A stretch of 64,000 nt of DNA, taken from Alloscardovia macacae. GTDB lineage: Bacteria > Actinomycetota > Actinomycetes > Actinomycetales > Bifidobacteriaceae. Of the stretch, positions 9,647-17,700 are shown piece after piece. Location: NCBI RefSeq assembly GCF_002259705.1, contig NZ_MWWT01000005.1, forward strand, positions 248,001 to 312,000. Reading direction: 5' to 3'. The notes beneath the pieces are model-generated. The model searched no databases, had not been told where the DNA came from, and saw only the letters and a program-made list of their open reading frames with translations. Numbering within the stretch: the first letter of the stretch is position 1; each line of letters opens with the position of its first letter. A program made the position numbers and the translations under genes.

Positions 9647-10507
9647 ATGGCAGTGACTCTCGGTGAGATGGTGGAGGTGCTCGAGACGCTCTATCCGCTC
9701 GAACTCGCAGAAAGCTGGGATGAGCCGGGACTCATCGTGGGAGACCCGAGCTGGCCGGTACGGAAGGTGTACTGTGCCGTGGATCCTACGGAGGAGACTG
9801 TGCAGGCTGCTGTGGATGCTGGGGCGGACCTGCTCATCACACACCATCCGCTCTACTTTCGTGCTACGCACACGGTAGCAGGATCGACCTTCCGTGGAGC
9901 CATGGTGACGACCCTTATAGAGAATCACTGCGCGCTGTGGGTGGGGCATACGAATGTGGATTCGGCCGTGCGTGGCCAGGGGTTTGCCTTCGTCCATGCA
10001 CTGCGCCAGTGGGGGCTGGACGTGGTGGACGAAGGGCCGCTGGTGCCGAGCTCTACTCTTGAGGGATGTGGCCTGGGGCGTATGCTATCGCTCGTTTCGG
10101 CTGCAGAAAACGACGACGAGGTGACTCTGAAAGACTTCGCGCGCGCTGTCTCCTGCATTCTTCCTGCCACCGTATCCGGAGTGCTCGTCAGCGGTGAGCC
10201 GGAGCGCGTAGTGCATCGTGTGGCAGTGCTCCCGGGCTCAGGGGATTCGGAGATAGCTACTGCACACGCTGCTGGAGCGGATGTGTATGTGACCAGTGAT
10301 TTGCGTCATCATCCTGTGCTGGACGCACGCCAGGAGACGGGGATGGCATTCATCCAGACTCCGCATGCGGCCATAGAAAAGCTCGTTTTCCCGATCCTTG
10401 TGGAGGATGTCTCTGCTGCGCTGACTGAGCGCTTCGGGCAGGAGGGGAGTGCTGTGCGCTTCGAGATAACTGAGCTGAACACGGATCCGTGGGATATGCG
10501 ACTGTAG
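9647..10507 (+). CDS. Nif3-like dinuclear metal-centre protein
   Basis: A 286-residue member of the NIF3/YbgI/DUF34 family, which often carries the name 'GTP cyclohydrolase I type 2'. Metal-binding histidines are seen in LLITHHPLYF (about residues 63-72), in VGHTNVD (about 99-105) and in the C-terminal pair YVTSDLRHHPVLDA (about 206-219). SWDEPGLIVGDP near residue 24 is the family N-terminal signature. ATG 9647 follows GGAAGGAG with 8 nt spacing, so the start is secure. It follows polA by 43 nt and is probably cotranscribed with it. The physiological substrate of the family is uncertain; the enzyme name should not be taken literally. Confidence 0.9.
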   Translation: MAVTLGEMVEVLETLYPLELAESWDEPGLIVGDPSWPVRKVYCAVDPTEETVQAAVDAGADLLITHHPLYFRATHTVAGSTFRGAMVTTLIENHCALWVGHTNVDSAVRGQGFAFVHALRQWGLDVVDEGPLVPSSTLEGCGLGRMLSLVSAAENDDEVTLKDFARAVSCILPATVSGVLVSGEPERVVHRVAVLPGSGDSEIATAHAAGADVYVTSDLRHHPVLDARQETGMAFIQTPHAAIEKLVFPILVEDVSAALTERFGQEGSAVRFEITELNTDPWDMRL

Positions 10508-10542
10508 GTGATGTGGTCTGGTTTTGGTTCCGCGTTTCGTGA

Positions 10543-10689
10543 CACGTTCCTTCCTCAAGGATCACACGCACATACTCTCCATTCCAGATTGATTACAATA
10601 AACTAGGTAAATATATTTACGAAAAAGCTTGGAATAAGGTGGCAGATTTGCTAAAGAAATACGCCGAGAAAGAGGTTAAGGATAATTGA
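10543..10689 (+). pseudogene. Short gene remnant without a normal start codon
   Basis: The frame is open from just after a stop at 10540-10542 to TGA at 10687-10689 and contains no ATG, GTG or TTG. The last 34 codons read like a real amphipathic protein end: IDYNKLGKYIYEKAWNKV followed by a Lys/Glu-rich helix ADLLKKYAEKEVKDN. It could start at ATT 10588, a rare start codon, or be the 3' end of a lost gene. Its stop overlaps the start of the next ORF. I do not recognise the family. Confidence 0.35.
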
Positions 10690-10865
10690 ACAAGCTCATT
10701 CGTTTTTGCTGTGAAGTGGCGACATTCGGCTTGACGGTTGCCTTAATCGCGATACTGGTTGCCTTAATGTGGGATGGCACACTTGCTATTAGAGTTGGTT
10801 TTACCTCTTTTGTTATTGGTGTCACAGTGATATCGTTTAAGGCCGTCCGACGAAGGAGTGATTGA
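10686..10865 (+). CDS. Small two-helix membrane protein, unknown
   Basis: A 59-residue ORF beginning at TTG 10686, which overlaps the TGA of the preceding frame (ATTGA), with AAGGA a few bases upstream. The protein shows two hydrophobic segments, VATFGLTVALIAILVALMW (about 11-29) and IRVGFTSFVIGVTVISF (about 35-51), and ends in the basic tail KAVRRRSD. Size, membrane topology and position behind another small helical peptide recall two-component small peptide operons (holin-like, bacteriocin or toxin/immunity types), but no family can be named. A strong terminator lies 42 nt downstream, which supports it as the last gene of a transcription unit. The AT-rich codons suggest transfer. Confidence 0.4.
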   Translation: MNKLIRFCCEVATFGLTVALIAILVALMWDGTLAIRVGFTSFVIGVTVISFKAVRRRSD

Positions 10866-10907
10866 ATTTTGTTTGGTTCAAGTCATTAGTCGAATATCTC
10901 ACGTTGG

Positions 10908-10952
10908 GTGACTATTACTGATCTCGGTCAGTAATAGTCACTTCTTTTTTAT
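10908..10952 (+). terminator. Rho-independent terminator of the AT-rich islet
   Basis: GTGACTATTACTGA (10908-10921) and TCAGTAATAGTCAC (10928-10941) form a perfect 14-bp stem with a 6-nt loop, followed by TTCTTTTTTA. This is among the most canonical terminators in the window. Confidence 0.85.
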
Positions 10953-11093
10953 GAAGGAAGATTTCCATACCAGTCGCTACACATAAACACCACGACGTGA
11001 TGAGCATAAACCTCTAAAAACAGGGGCCCCGCAAACACACACAATATGTCCTATAAGCCGCCGCGGGGGAAGGCGAGAGAAAAAGAAGAAGAT

Positions 11094-11129
11094 AACATAA
11101 AACCTCACATTTCTGTGAGGTTTTATGTT
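11094..11129 (-). terminator. Terminator of the tRNA-Pro gene
   Basis: AACATAAAACCTCACA (11094-11109) is perfectly inverted as TGTGAGGTTTTATGTT (11114-11129). Read on the minus strand it starts 6 nt after the tRNA 3' end and has a T-rich descending arm. The sequence from 10953 to 11093 shows no coding or structural signal. Confidence 0.75.
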
Positions 11130-11135
11130 CATTTG

Positions 11136-11209
11136 TCGGGCTGGCGGGATTTGAACCCACGACATCTTGTACCCAAAACAAGCGCGCTACCAAGCTGCGC
11201 TACAGCCCG
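11136..11209 (-). tRNA. tRNA-Pro (anticodon UGG)
   Basis: On the minus strand the acceptor CGGGCTG (11209-11203) pairs with CAGCCCG (11143-11137). The anticodon stem CTTGT/ACAAG encloses the loop TTTGGGT, giving anticodon TGG. The T-arm carries GTGGG-TTCAAAT-CCCGC. CCA is not encoded. The T-run terminator lies directly downstream. A plausible -10 TATAGT lies upstream, near 11,240 on the minus strand. Confidence 0.93.
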
Positions 11210-11278
11210 AGTGTTTGCTAAGCTTTGCTCAACGAGAGATAACTATAGCGCGAATCGTCGTCGAGCGCCACTCGGCGT

Positions 11279-11330
11279 GTCGCACTCGACGCTACCGGGC
11301 GAGTGCGACGGTGAGCACGACGGTGAGCAC
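11279..11330. repeat. Hairpin plus 12-bp tandem duplication
   Basis: GTCGCACTCG (11279-11288) is inverted at CGAGTGCGAC (11300-11309). Immediately after, GACGGTGAGCAC occurs twice in tandem (11307-11318 and 11319-11330). The structure lies between the tRNA-Pro promoter and the membrane protein gene and could be an operator or a terminator. Confidence 0.5.
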
Positions 11331-11398
11331 GACGACGCGGTCAGTGTCGTAAGGGCGCGGAATAATTGAACTTCCAGATATATAGGGGGAGAGCGAAA

Positions 11399-12598
11399 AT
11401 GCACCATATGGGCCGCTACCAGCGGGCAGAAAACGTCGGAATCTTTACGTCTCTCGGCACGGTCCTCGCCGTCGCCTACGCGACGTACGCGTATACGACG
11501 AGCGCGCCGGCCATCTGGCTCGTCACCGCGCGGCGCATTATCATCACCTCGAGCTTCCTGGCCGGTAGCGCAGCCGTCGTCTTTATCCTCGGCTACACGC
11601 GCAGCGGGTTCGGCGCAGAAAAGAAGACGGTGAGCCGTCTGGTACGGCGCACAGCGGAAACCATCGCTCTCGCCGTCGTGTACTTCGTCTCCATCGGCCT
11701 CATATCCGGCGCTATCCAGATGTTTATCGCGCAGATTTTCGGGCGCTCGTTCACGCAGTATCAGCTCGCGGTGGTCATGTGCCTCGGCGGTGTCATCGGA
11801 TACATCGTGTACGTGCAGGCGGCACTGATAAACTCGCGTACCATAGCCACGCTGCTGCCTGTCTTCGTCATCTCCGGTGTGACACTGGCTGGCATGATGA
11901 GCGACGACCCGAACTGGTGGAAGAATAACTTCTCGCAGCTGGGGGACCGCACGACCTTCGGCGCGAATGTCTTTAACTTTACCGTCGTTCTCGCCGGTGT
12001 GACCATGCTCATCATCAGCTACTTCGCACTCTCTGAGCTCACGACCCAGGAGCGTCTGTTCGACAGCGATGGGAACGGCGTGGATGACAGCGAGGAGGAC
12101 GGCGCGACAGAGCACGACCCTGTTCCATCACGTGCCGCATCGCACACCCCATCACGCGCCCTTTCCCGCGCTTTCCAGATCCGCCGCGCCATTCTCGCGC
12201 TTCTCCTCGCGTCGGCTTCGGTCATGTTCGCGTGCATAGGCATCTTCCGCTATACACCGCATCCATTCCTCCATAATCTGTTCGCGCGCGGCATCGCGGG
12301 ACCTATGATTCTGCTCATGCTCGGCATGCCATGGCTCGTGAGGCGTTTGTCCGTGGCCTTTTACTTCGTGTCGGACTTTATCCTCGTTATCATCGCCATC
12401 TCGTATATCTACTGGTTCCAGGGGAATACGTCGCTGACGAACGTGGAGGCTTTGGCTGTCATCCTCTTTATGAGCTGGTTCATTCTCTTTTCGCGGCATA
12501 TAGCAGCGCTCGAGGCGGATCGATTCGTGGCGCTCAGTGAGCTTCCGCGTGACGTAGTTCAGAAAGTGGGACATTCGCGCCTCGACCAGGACCGGTAG
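11399..12598 (+). CDS. Polytopic membrane protein, unknown function
   Basis: About 399 residues with roughly ten transmembrane segments in two blocks (residues about 15-215 and 265-385), split by a hydrophilic, acidic/Ser-rich cytoplasmic linker (DGNGVDDSEEDGATEHD near 225-245). No catalytic or transporter signature stands out; distant similarity in layout to DUF998-type proteins is only an impression. ATG 11399 has GGGGGAGAG five bases upstream, which is far better than the in-frame TTG at 11366. It sits alone between tRNA-Pro and the leaderless aroA gene, 24 nt from the latter. High GC and codon use match the chromosome, so it looks native. Confidence 0.75.
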   Translation: MHHMGRYQRAENVGIFTSLGTVLAVAYATYAYTTSAPAIWLVTARRIIITSSFLAGSAAVVFILGYTRSGFGAEKKTVSRLVRRTAETIALAVVYFVSIGLISGAIQMFIAQIFGRSFTQYQLAVVMCLGGVIGYIVYVQAALINSRTIATLLPVFVISGVTLAGMMSDDPNWWKNNFSQLGDRTTFGANVFNFTVVLAGVTMLIISYFALSELTTQERLFDSDGNGVDDSEEDGATEHDPVPSRAASHTPSRALSRAFQIRRAILALLLASASVMFACIGIFRYTPHPFLHNLFARGIAGPMILLMLGMPWLVRRLSVAFYFVSDFILVIIAISYIYWFQGNTSLTNVEALAVILFMSWFILFSRHIAALEADRFVALSELPRDVVQKVGHSRLDQDR

Positions 12599-12610
12599 GC
12601 GTCTATACGC

Positions 12611-12616
12611 TAGGAT
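12611..12616 (+). promoter_or_regulatory. -10 box of aroA, leaderless arrangement
   Basis: TAGGAT ends 6 nt before the aroA ATG, with GGTGCT between. There is no usable Shine-Dalgarno sequence. Confidence 0.5.
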
Positions 12617-12622
12617 GGTGCT

Positions 12623-13993
12623 ATGACTACAGCACTTTCCGATCCTTGGCCAGCTCCTCTGGCCTCCACTTCTCGTGGCCCGCTCGATGCTCTCGTGAGT
12701 ATTCCGGGCAGTAAGTCGCTTTCGAACCGCTACCTTATCCTCGCCGCGCTCGGCTCTCAGAGCGTCGTGCTTGAGGGGCTTCTGCGTTCGCGTGACACGG
12801 AACTGATGATGGCTGCTTTGCGTACGCTGGGCGTGCGCTGTGAGGTAGACGCGCGCGAGGAGACGACGGTGACGGTGACGCCTCCTGAATCGGGGCGCTT
12901 TACGGGGAACGTGCGCGTGGACTGCGGGCTTGCGGGGACGGTGATGCGTTTCGTCCCGGCACTCGCCCTGTATGCGGATGGTCCGGTGACGTTCGACGGG
13001 GACGCGCAGGCGTACCATCGTCCCATGGCGCCGCTGCTGGACGGCCTCGTGCAGCTCGGCGCGCGGGTGGACTGGCTCGGCGAGGAGGGTTTTCTTCCGT
13101 TTGTGCTTACGCCGCCTGAGCCTGATGAGCTGAGCGGAGAGCGGCACGTGCGCGTGGATGCGTCCTCCTCTTCCCAATTCATCTCAGGCTTATTACTCGC
13201 AGCATCGAGATGGTCTCACCTCCTGCGGCTGACTCATACGGGCGAGACTCTGCCGAGTATGCCGCACATTCGCATGACCATGGCGGATATCCAGAGTGCT
13301 GGCGGGCAGGTGGATCTGGACATGACAGGGGATACAGGTCAGCCGGCCACGTGGAGTGTGCCGAGCTCATTCGTTCAGCTTCCGAGCCATGTGCTCGTGG
13401 AACCAGACCTCTCGAATGCGGCTCCGTTCGCCTGCGCAGCACTCATCGCCGGAGGAACGGTACGCATTCCACTCTGGCCGAGTACGTCCACACAGCCGGG
13501 AGCGCTCCTTCCAGACTACCTGCGTGCTTTCGGTGCTGAGGTATCTCTCGACGAGGACACGCATATCCTCACAGTGCAGGGGACAGGTCATATTCGTGGA
13601 GTGGGACAGCTGGATCTCGGCCCTGCAGGAGAGATAGCGCCCACTCTCGCAGCCCTGGCCACACTGGCAGACTCAGACAGTACATTTACTGGCATAGCGC
13701 ACCTTCGCGGCCATGAAACGGACCGCCTCGCTGCCCTGAGCACCGAGATTCGGCGCATCGGCGGGTCGGTGGAGGAGACAGCTGACGGTCTTCACTTCCA
13801 TGCTGTGTCGCGCGATCAGCTCCACGGTGCAGTCATGGAGACGTATGCTGACCACCGTATGGCCACCTTCGCGGCCCTTCTCGGCCTCGTCATTCCCGGC
13901 ATCGACGTGGTGAACGTAGCCACGACGAAAAAAACCATTCCAGACTTTGTGGGCATGTGGACAGCCATGCTCGGACAGGAGAACGAAGCATGA
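12623..13993 (+). CDS. aroA: 3-phosphoshikimate 1-carboxyvinyltransferase (EPSP synthase)
   Basis: Joins shikimate-3-phosphate and phosphoenolpyruvate in the chorismate pathway. The signature PGSKSLSNRYLILAAL (about residues 29-44), LAGTVMRFVPALALY (about 102-116), RPMAPLLDGL and the C-terminal ADHRMATFAA (about 411-420) are all present; the active-site Lys and Arg residues in these motifs are intact. Length 456 is slightly above the usual 430-450 owing to the Pro/Ser-rich N-terminal extension. The ATG lies 6 nt after a -10 hexamer. Its TGA overlaps the hisN ATG (ATGA), so the two are translationally coupled. Confidence 0.96.
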   Translation: MTTALSDPWPAPLASTSRGPLDALVSIPGSKSLSNRYLILAALGSQSVVLEGLLRSRDTELMMAALRTLGVRCEVDAREETTVTVTPPESGRFTGNVRVDCGLAGTVMRFVPALALYADGPVTFDGDAQAYHRPMAPLLDGLVQLGARVDWLGEEGFLPFVLTPPEPDELSGERHVRVDASSSSQFISGLLLAASRWSHLLRLTHTGETLPSMPHIRMTMADIQSAGGQVDLDMTGDTGQPATWSVPSSFVQLPSHVLVEPDLSNAAPFACAALIAGGTVRIPLWPSTSTQPGALLPDYLRAFGAEVSLDEDTHILTVQGTGHIRGVGQLDLGPAGEIAPTLAALATLADSDSTFTGIAHLRGHETDRLAALSTEIRRIGGSVEETADGLHFHAVSRDQLHGAVMETYADHRMATFAALLGLVIPGIDVVNVATTKKTIPDFVGMWTAMLGQENEA

Positions 13994-14784
13994 GCATAGA
14001 TACTCACGCCCCGTATTATGAGGAACTGGAGTGTCTGCTGCGCTGCGCCGAGCAGGCAGATGCCATCAGCATGGCACGCTTCGGAGCCCTCGACCTCCAC
14101 GTGGATACGAAGCCTGACCATACTCCCGTCACTGATGCAGATAAAGCCGTAGAGCGTGCCATTCGCGACGAAGTGGCAGTGGCATACCCGAGGGACACTG
14201 TCTACGGGGAAGAGCTGGGACGGGACGAGAGCAGCGGACGTCGCTGGATTATCGACCCTATAGACGGGACGAAAAACTTCGTGCGAGGAGTGCCCGTCTG
14301 GGCCACACTCATCGGCCTGCAAGTGGGCGAGGATATCGTCGCTTCCGTGGTCTCAGCGCCAGCTCTCGGATTCCGCTGGTTTGCTCTGACCGGCCAGGGA
14401 GCCTGGATGGGAAAGAGTGTGGAGGATGCCCAGCGCATCCATGTCTCGAATGTGAGCGCGCTCGCGGACGCGTCCCTGTCTTTATCGTCTCTGTCTGGCT
14501 GGAAAGAGCGAGGAAACCGGGATGCTGTCATCGCCCTGACAGACGACGTATGGCGTCTTCGTGGCTATGGAGACTTCTGGCAGTACATGCTCGTGGCACA
14601 AGGGGCAGTGGACATCGCTGCCGAACCAGAACTCGACCTCTATGACATGGCAGCCCTCGTGCCCATCATTACTGAAGCAGGAGGACGCTTTACTGATCTC
14701 GACGGGCATGCTGGGCCGTGGGGTGGATGTGGCCTAGCCACGAATGGTCTGCTCCACGACGAGGTTCTCCAGCGCCTCCACTAG
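13990..14784 (+). CDS. hisN: Inositol-monophosphatase-family histidinol-phosphatase
   Basis: A 264-residue Mg-dependent phosphatase of the IMPase fold. The metal-site motifs are seen as VTDADKAVER (about residue 45), GEELG (about 75), WIIDPIDGTKNFVRGVP (about 86-102) and ELDLYDMAAL near the C-terminus. The actinobacterial HisN group, which dephosphorylates histidinol-phosphate, shares the FVRGVP stretch after the DGTKN motif, and I favour that role over inositol phosphatase. ATG 13990 overlaps the aroA stop and has ACAGGAG upstream, so an upstream in-frame start at 13957 is rejected. The 3' end overlaps the convergent pseudo-helicase gene by 4 nt. Confidence 0.88.
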   Translation: MSIDTHAPYYEELECLLRCAEQADAISMARFGALDLHVDTKPDHTPVTDADKAVERAIRDEVAVAYPRDTVYGEELGRDESSGRRWIIDPIDGTKNFVRGVPVWATLIGLQVGEDIVASVVSAPALGFRWFALTGQGAWMGKSVEDAQRIHVSNVSALADASLSLSSLSGWKERGNRDAVIALTDDVWRLRGYGDFWQYMLVAQGAVDIAAEPELDLYDMAALVPIITEAGGRFTDLDGHAGPWGGCGLATNGLLHDEVLQRLH

Positions 14785-17700
14785 AGCAGCATATCTCCGA
14801 GAGAGTCCGCTATATCCTCTATACTCACGCCAGCTGAATGCTGTCCTTCGTGGCGGGCAGATGTGCGTGGCTCAAGTATTTGTGTGACGCGCGCACGGAT
14901 GCTCGTGGAGAGGGCTGATGGGGAGGCGGAAGAATTGGCAGAAAGCATGCGGAATAACGGCACGCGCACGTCATCGAAAGCGAGGTCACGGCGCGGGTCG
15001 AACGCATGAACCACCCAGAGCTGCTCGGTGGCGCTGCACGTGGCCGTGGCGAGCTCACGCAGCGCGAGCGAACTACGCACACTGCGCCGGCGAACCGCGC
15101 GCGCATCCTGACCACAGCTGAGAATGAGAACGTCGCGCGTCTGGCTCTGGAACATGTGGGCAGGGCCGCATAGAAGCTGCTGATCGGTATACGTGGCCGG
15201 GTCGAAATGCGCGCGCAGAGTCTCACGCAGACGCGCGGTGTACGCGCCATCGCCCAAACTCACGATGCCGAACGTCTTTCCGTCATACGCGCCGCTCTCC
15301 ATGCAGGCGTGAATGAGTGCGGTCACAGCATTCTCCTCGCGCGCCGTATCCGGAACGCGGTAGGAGACCATGGAAGCGGACTTTTCCTGTGCTGAAGCGT
15401 CGCGTACAGAAGTCGCGCGCGCAGAAGCCGCCCGCGCAGCGTGAATCTGACCGTGATATGCCTGCGTATTCGCATAGGTGAGCAGCTCAGCAGGGCGTGT
15501 GCTGAGCGTCAAACGGGTGTGTGCACCTGTGCCGAGCGCGCTCGCTACTATATCATAGAGCGAACAGCGCGATGCACACGACGCGCTGAACGCGACCTTC
15601 CCCTCGAGATGCTCAGTACGGAAACGCTCGACGGCATCGCTGAGCACATCCGAGCGTGCGAGCAGACCATCGCGCACGCCGACCAGATGCGGGTCTCCGA
15701 AAAGGACCACCGTCTGTGCCTGCGCGAGAAGGCCGAGTGCAGAAACGTCGAGCAGATGCGCGTCCGCGATAATGAGGACGTCGAACGGACTAGTAGCCGC
15801 GTCTGTATGACGCGCGCCGTATGCATAGACCGCATTTTCCGGCATAATCCACGCAGGGATGGCGCTCTTAACCTGAGCGCGCGAGGCATCCGGCCCGAGC
15901 TGCTGAAAACGCTGAAGAGTACGATAATGCGTCGCTGCTACGGCGAGCGCGTAGCGCGTGGACAGCAGCTCGCGGCGTAGCGAGGCGGCGTGCTGGTCAG
16001 ACGGTGGATGTGTGGATGCGCTCGTACTCGCGCTGGTGCGTGCGCGTGCGGGTGGAGTGCTGTCGAGTGCTGCGAGCGCGCTTTCGTACTGCGCGTACGT
16101 CCACGCTTGCTGAAGATGCTCCGGAACGCTGTGCGCGCCGTGGACGCCCGCGCGCTGCTCGAGTGCATCTGCCCAGCTCGGGCAGACAGCTCGGATACGC
16201 GCGAGATAGGCATCGCGCCGCTGCATGAGGTCCATTCTCCTATATGCGCTGTCCAGCTGAGCGTATGCGCGCGCGTAAAGCTGTGGGTCTGCGCTCTGAC
16301 ATGCCTCGACGAGCTGAGCGCATGTCGGAGAGCCGTTTTCGGCTGCGTTCTGAAACAGCTGGGCGTTCTGTGCGAGGGCTGCTGTCTCCTTGTCAATTCT
16401 TCCTCGAATCTCACTAATGTCGCAGAGCGTAGGCAGAACTTCATCGAGGGCATTCTGAACGTCATCGCTGAGGAGGGCGAGGATGTCTTCAGTCAGCTGA
16501 AGCTGGGTGAGTAGTGGCTGGAAGCTCTCCTGGCGCCAGTGGAGCAGCGTGCGGATATGCTGAGTGGTCAGGTCGTGTGTGCTGTCTTCGTCGTCGTTTT
16601 CTGTGGTGACGTCGATGTGGAGCTGATCAGTGAGGGTACGGATACGCTGGGCGCGCTGAATGTCCTCGAGAGTGTGCCTCAGGTGCGCACAGGCTGCGCG
16701 TGTGAGCGGTGTGTGCAGTGTGTATGCAGACAAGGTATGATATGCTGCGCGCAGTGCCGGATGCGTCAGAAGCGTGAGGCGCGTGATACTCCCATGTGTG
16801 GCGCAGTAGTTCTCCAGAGTGTCCAGAGCGGCGATATGAGCGTCCGTGACGGACGGGACATTCTCGTCAGGCGCGATGACAGCAGGGGTATCGTGGAGGA
16901 GTGTGGCGAGTTCCTCCCACAGGACGTGCTCGCGTGGATTCGTGGAGCTCTGAATGCAGAGGAAAGCCCATCTGGACGCGAAGAGTGTATCCGCATGGGT
17001 GAGGAAGTCTCGGATAGCATCGATCTGGTAGTCGCTGAAGGAGATGAGTGAGGTCTGGGAGGTCTGGTCCTCGAGGGCGGCTAACCACGCGTGTGTCTGG
17101 TACGTGTGGGTGAGGAGTGCCTGAGCGTGCTGGAGATGGGCACAGTGCTCGTTCATCTGCGCAGGGGAAGAGAGCGTACTCGGGGCAGGGATCTGTGCTC
17201 GTGCGTCGGCTATGTCTGTGGAACTGAGGTGCTCCTGCAGAGCATAGAGGTCGTGAAGCTCACGAGCAGACAGGGGGAGGCGTGCCTCAGGAGGTACGGG
17301 CCCACCGAAAAATCCGGCACGCTCGGGGTGACGGCGTAGAAAGTCCTGCGCATCGCTGACGCGCACACGCGTATTCTGTACGATGATGACCTGCTGTGCA
17401 GTGGCTGACGACGAGGATGAGCGTCCTTCAAGCTCGTCGAGGAGATGAGTCTGCTTCTCCTGGAGAGCCTGGACGGTGTCGGACAGTTCACTGAGCGTAT
17501 GCTCGCGCGCGTATTTCTGAAGGGCAGATATGCAGCTTCTCGCATCTGGCACAGTGGTGGAGGAGCCATGTGGCGATGCGTTCACATCCGGCAGGACATG
17601 CTCACAGGCCACGAGTGGCTGCAGAGGCTGGGGTATCTGTGCGGCCAGTGTGCGTAGAGTCTTCTGACGCGCAGACGTCACAAGTACTCTTTTTCCTTCA

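Larger units (their letters stand above)
10508..10907. other. AT-rich accessory islet
   Basis: From about 10,560 to 10,907 the base composition shifts sharply towards A/T (for example GGTAAATATATTTACGAA) and codon choice differs from the flanking genes, for example AAA, ATT and TTA-type codons instead of AAG and ATC. It holds a short open frame without a usual start codon (10543-10689) and an overlapping small membrane ORF (10686-10865), closed by a strong terminator. No insertion sequence ends or target duplications are visible. It looks like a small acquired or decaying segment between nif3-like and tRNA-Pro genes. Confidence 0.55.

Noticed and set aside
10953-11093. Promoter or gene between the islet terminator and the tRNA-Pro terminator
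   Set aside because: No open frame with a start signal and no hairpin other than the listed terminators was found.
11279-11330. Possible CRISPR-like repeat from the 12-bp tandem units
   Set aside because: Only two adjacent copies with no spacers; no cas genes. The 12-bp units at 27421 are likewise simple tandem repeats.
15207-17339. Several plus-strand frames inside the giant helicase-like gene
   Set aside because: They are short, Arg/Cys-rich and in fixed phase opposite the minus-strand gene, as expected for shadows; the helicase-like motif order supports the minus-strand reading.
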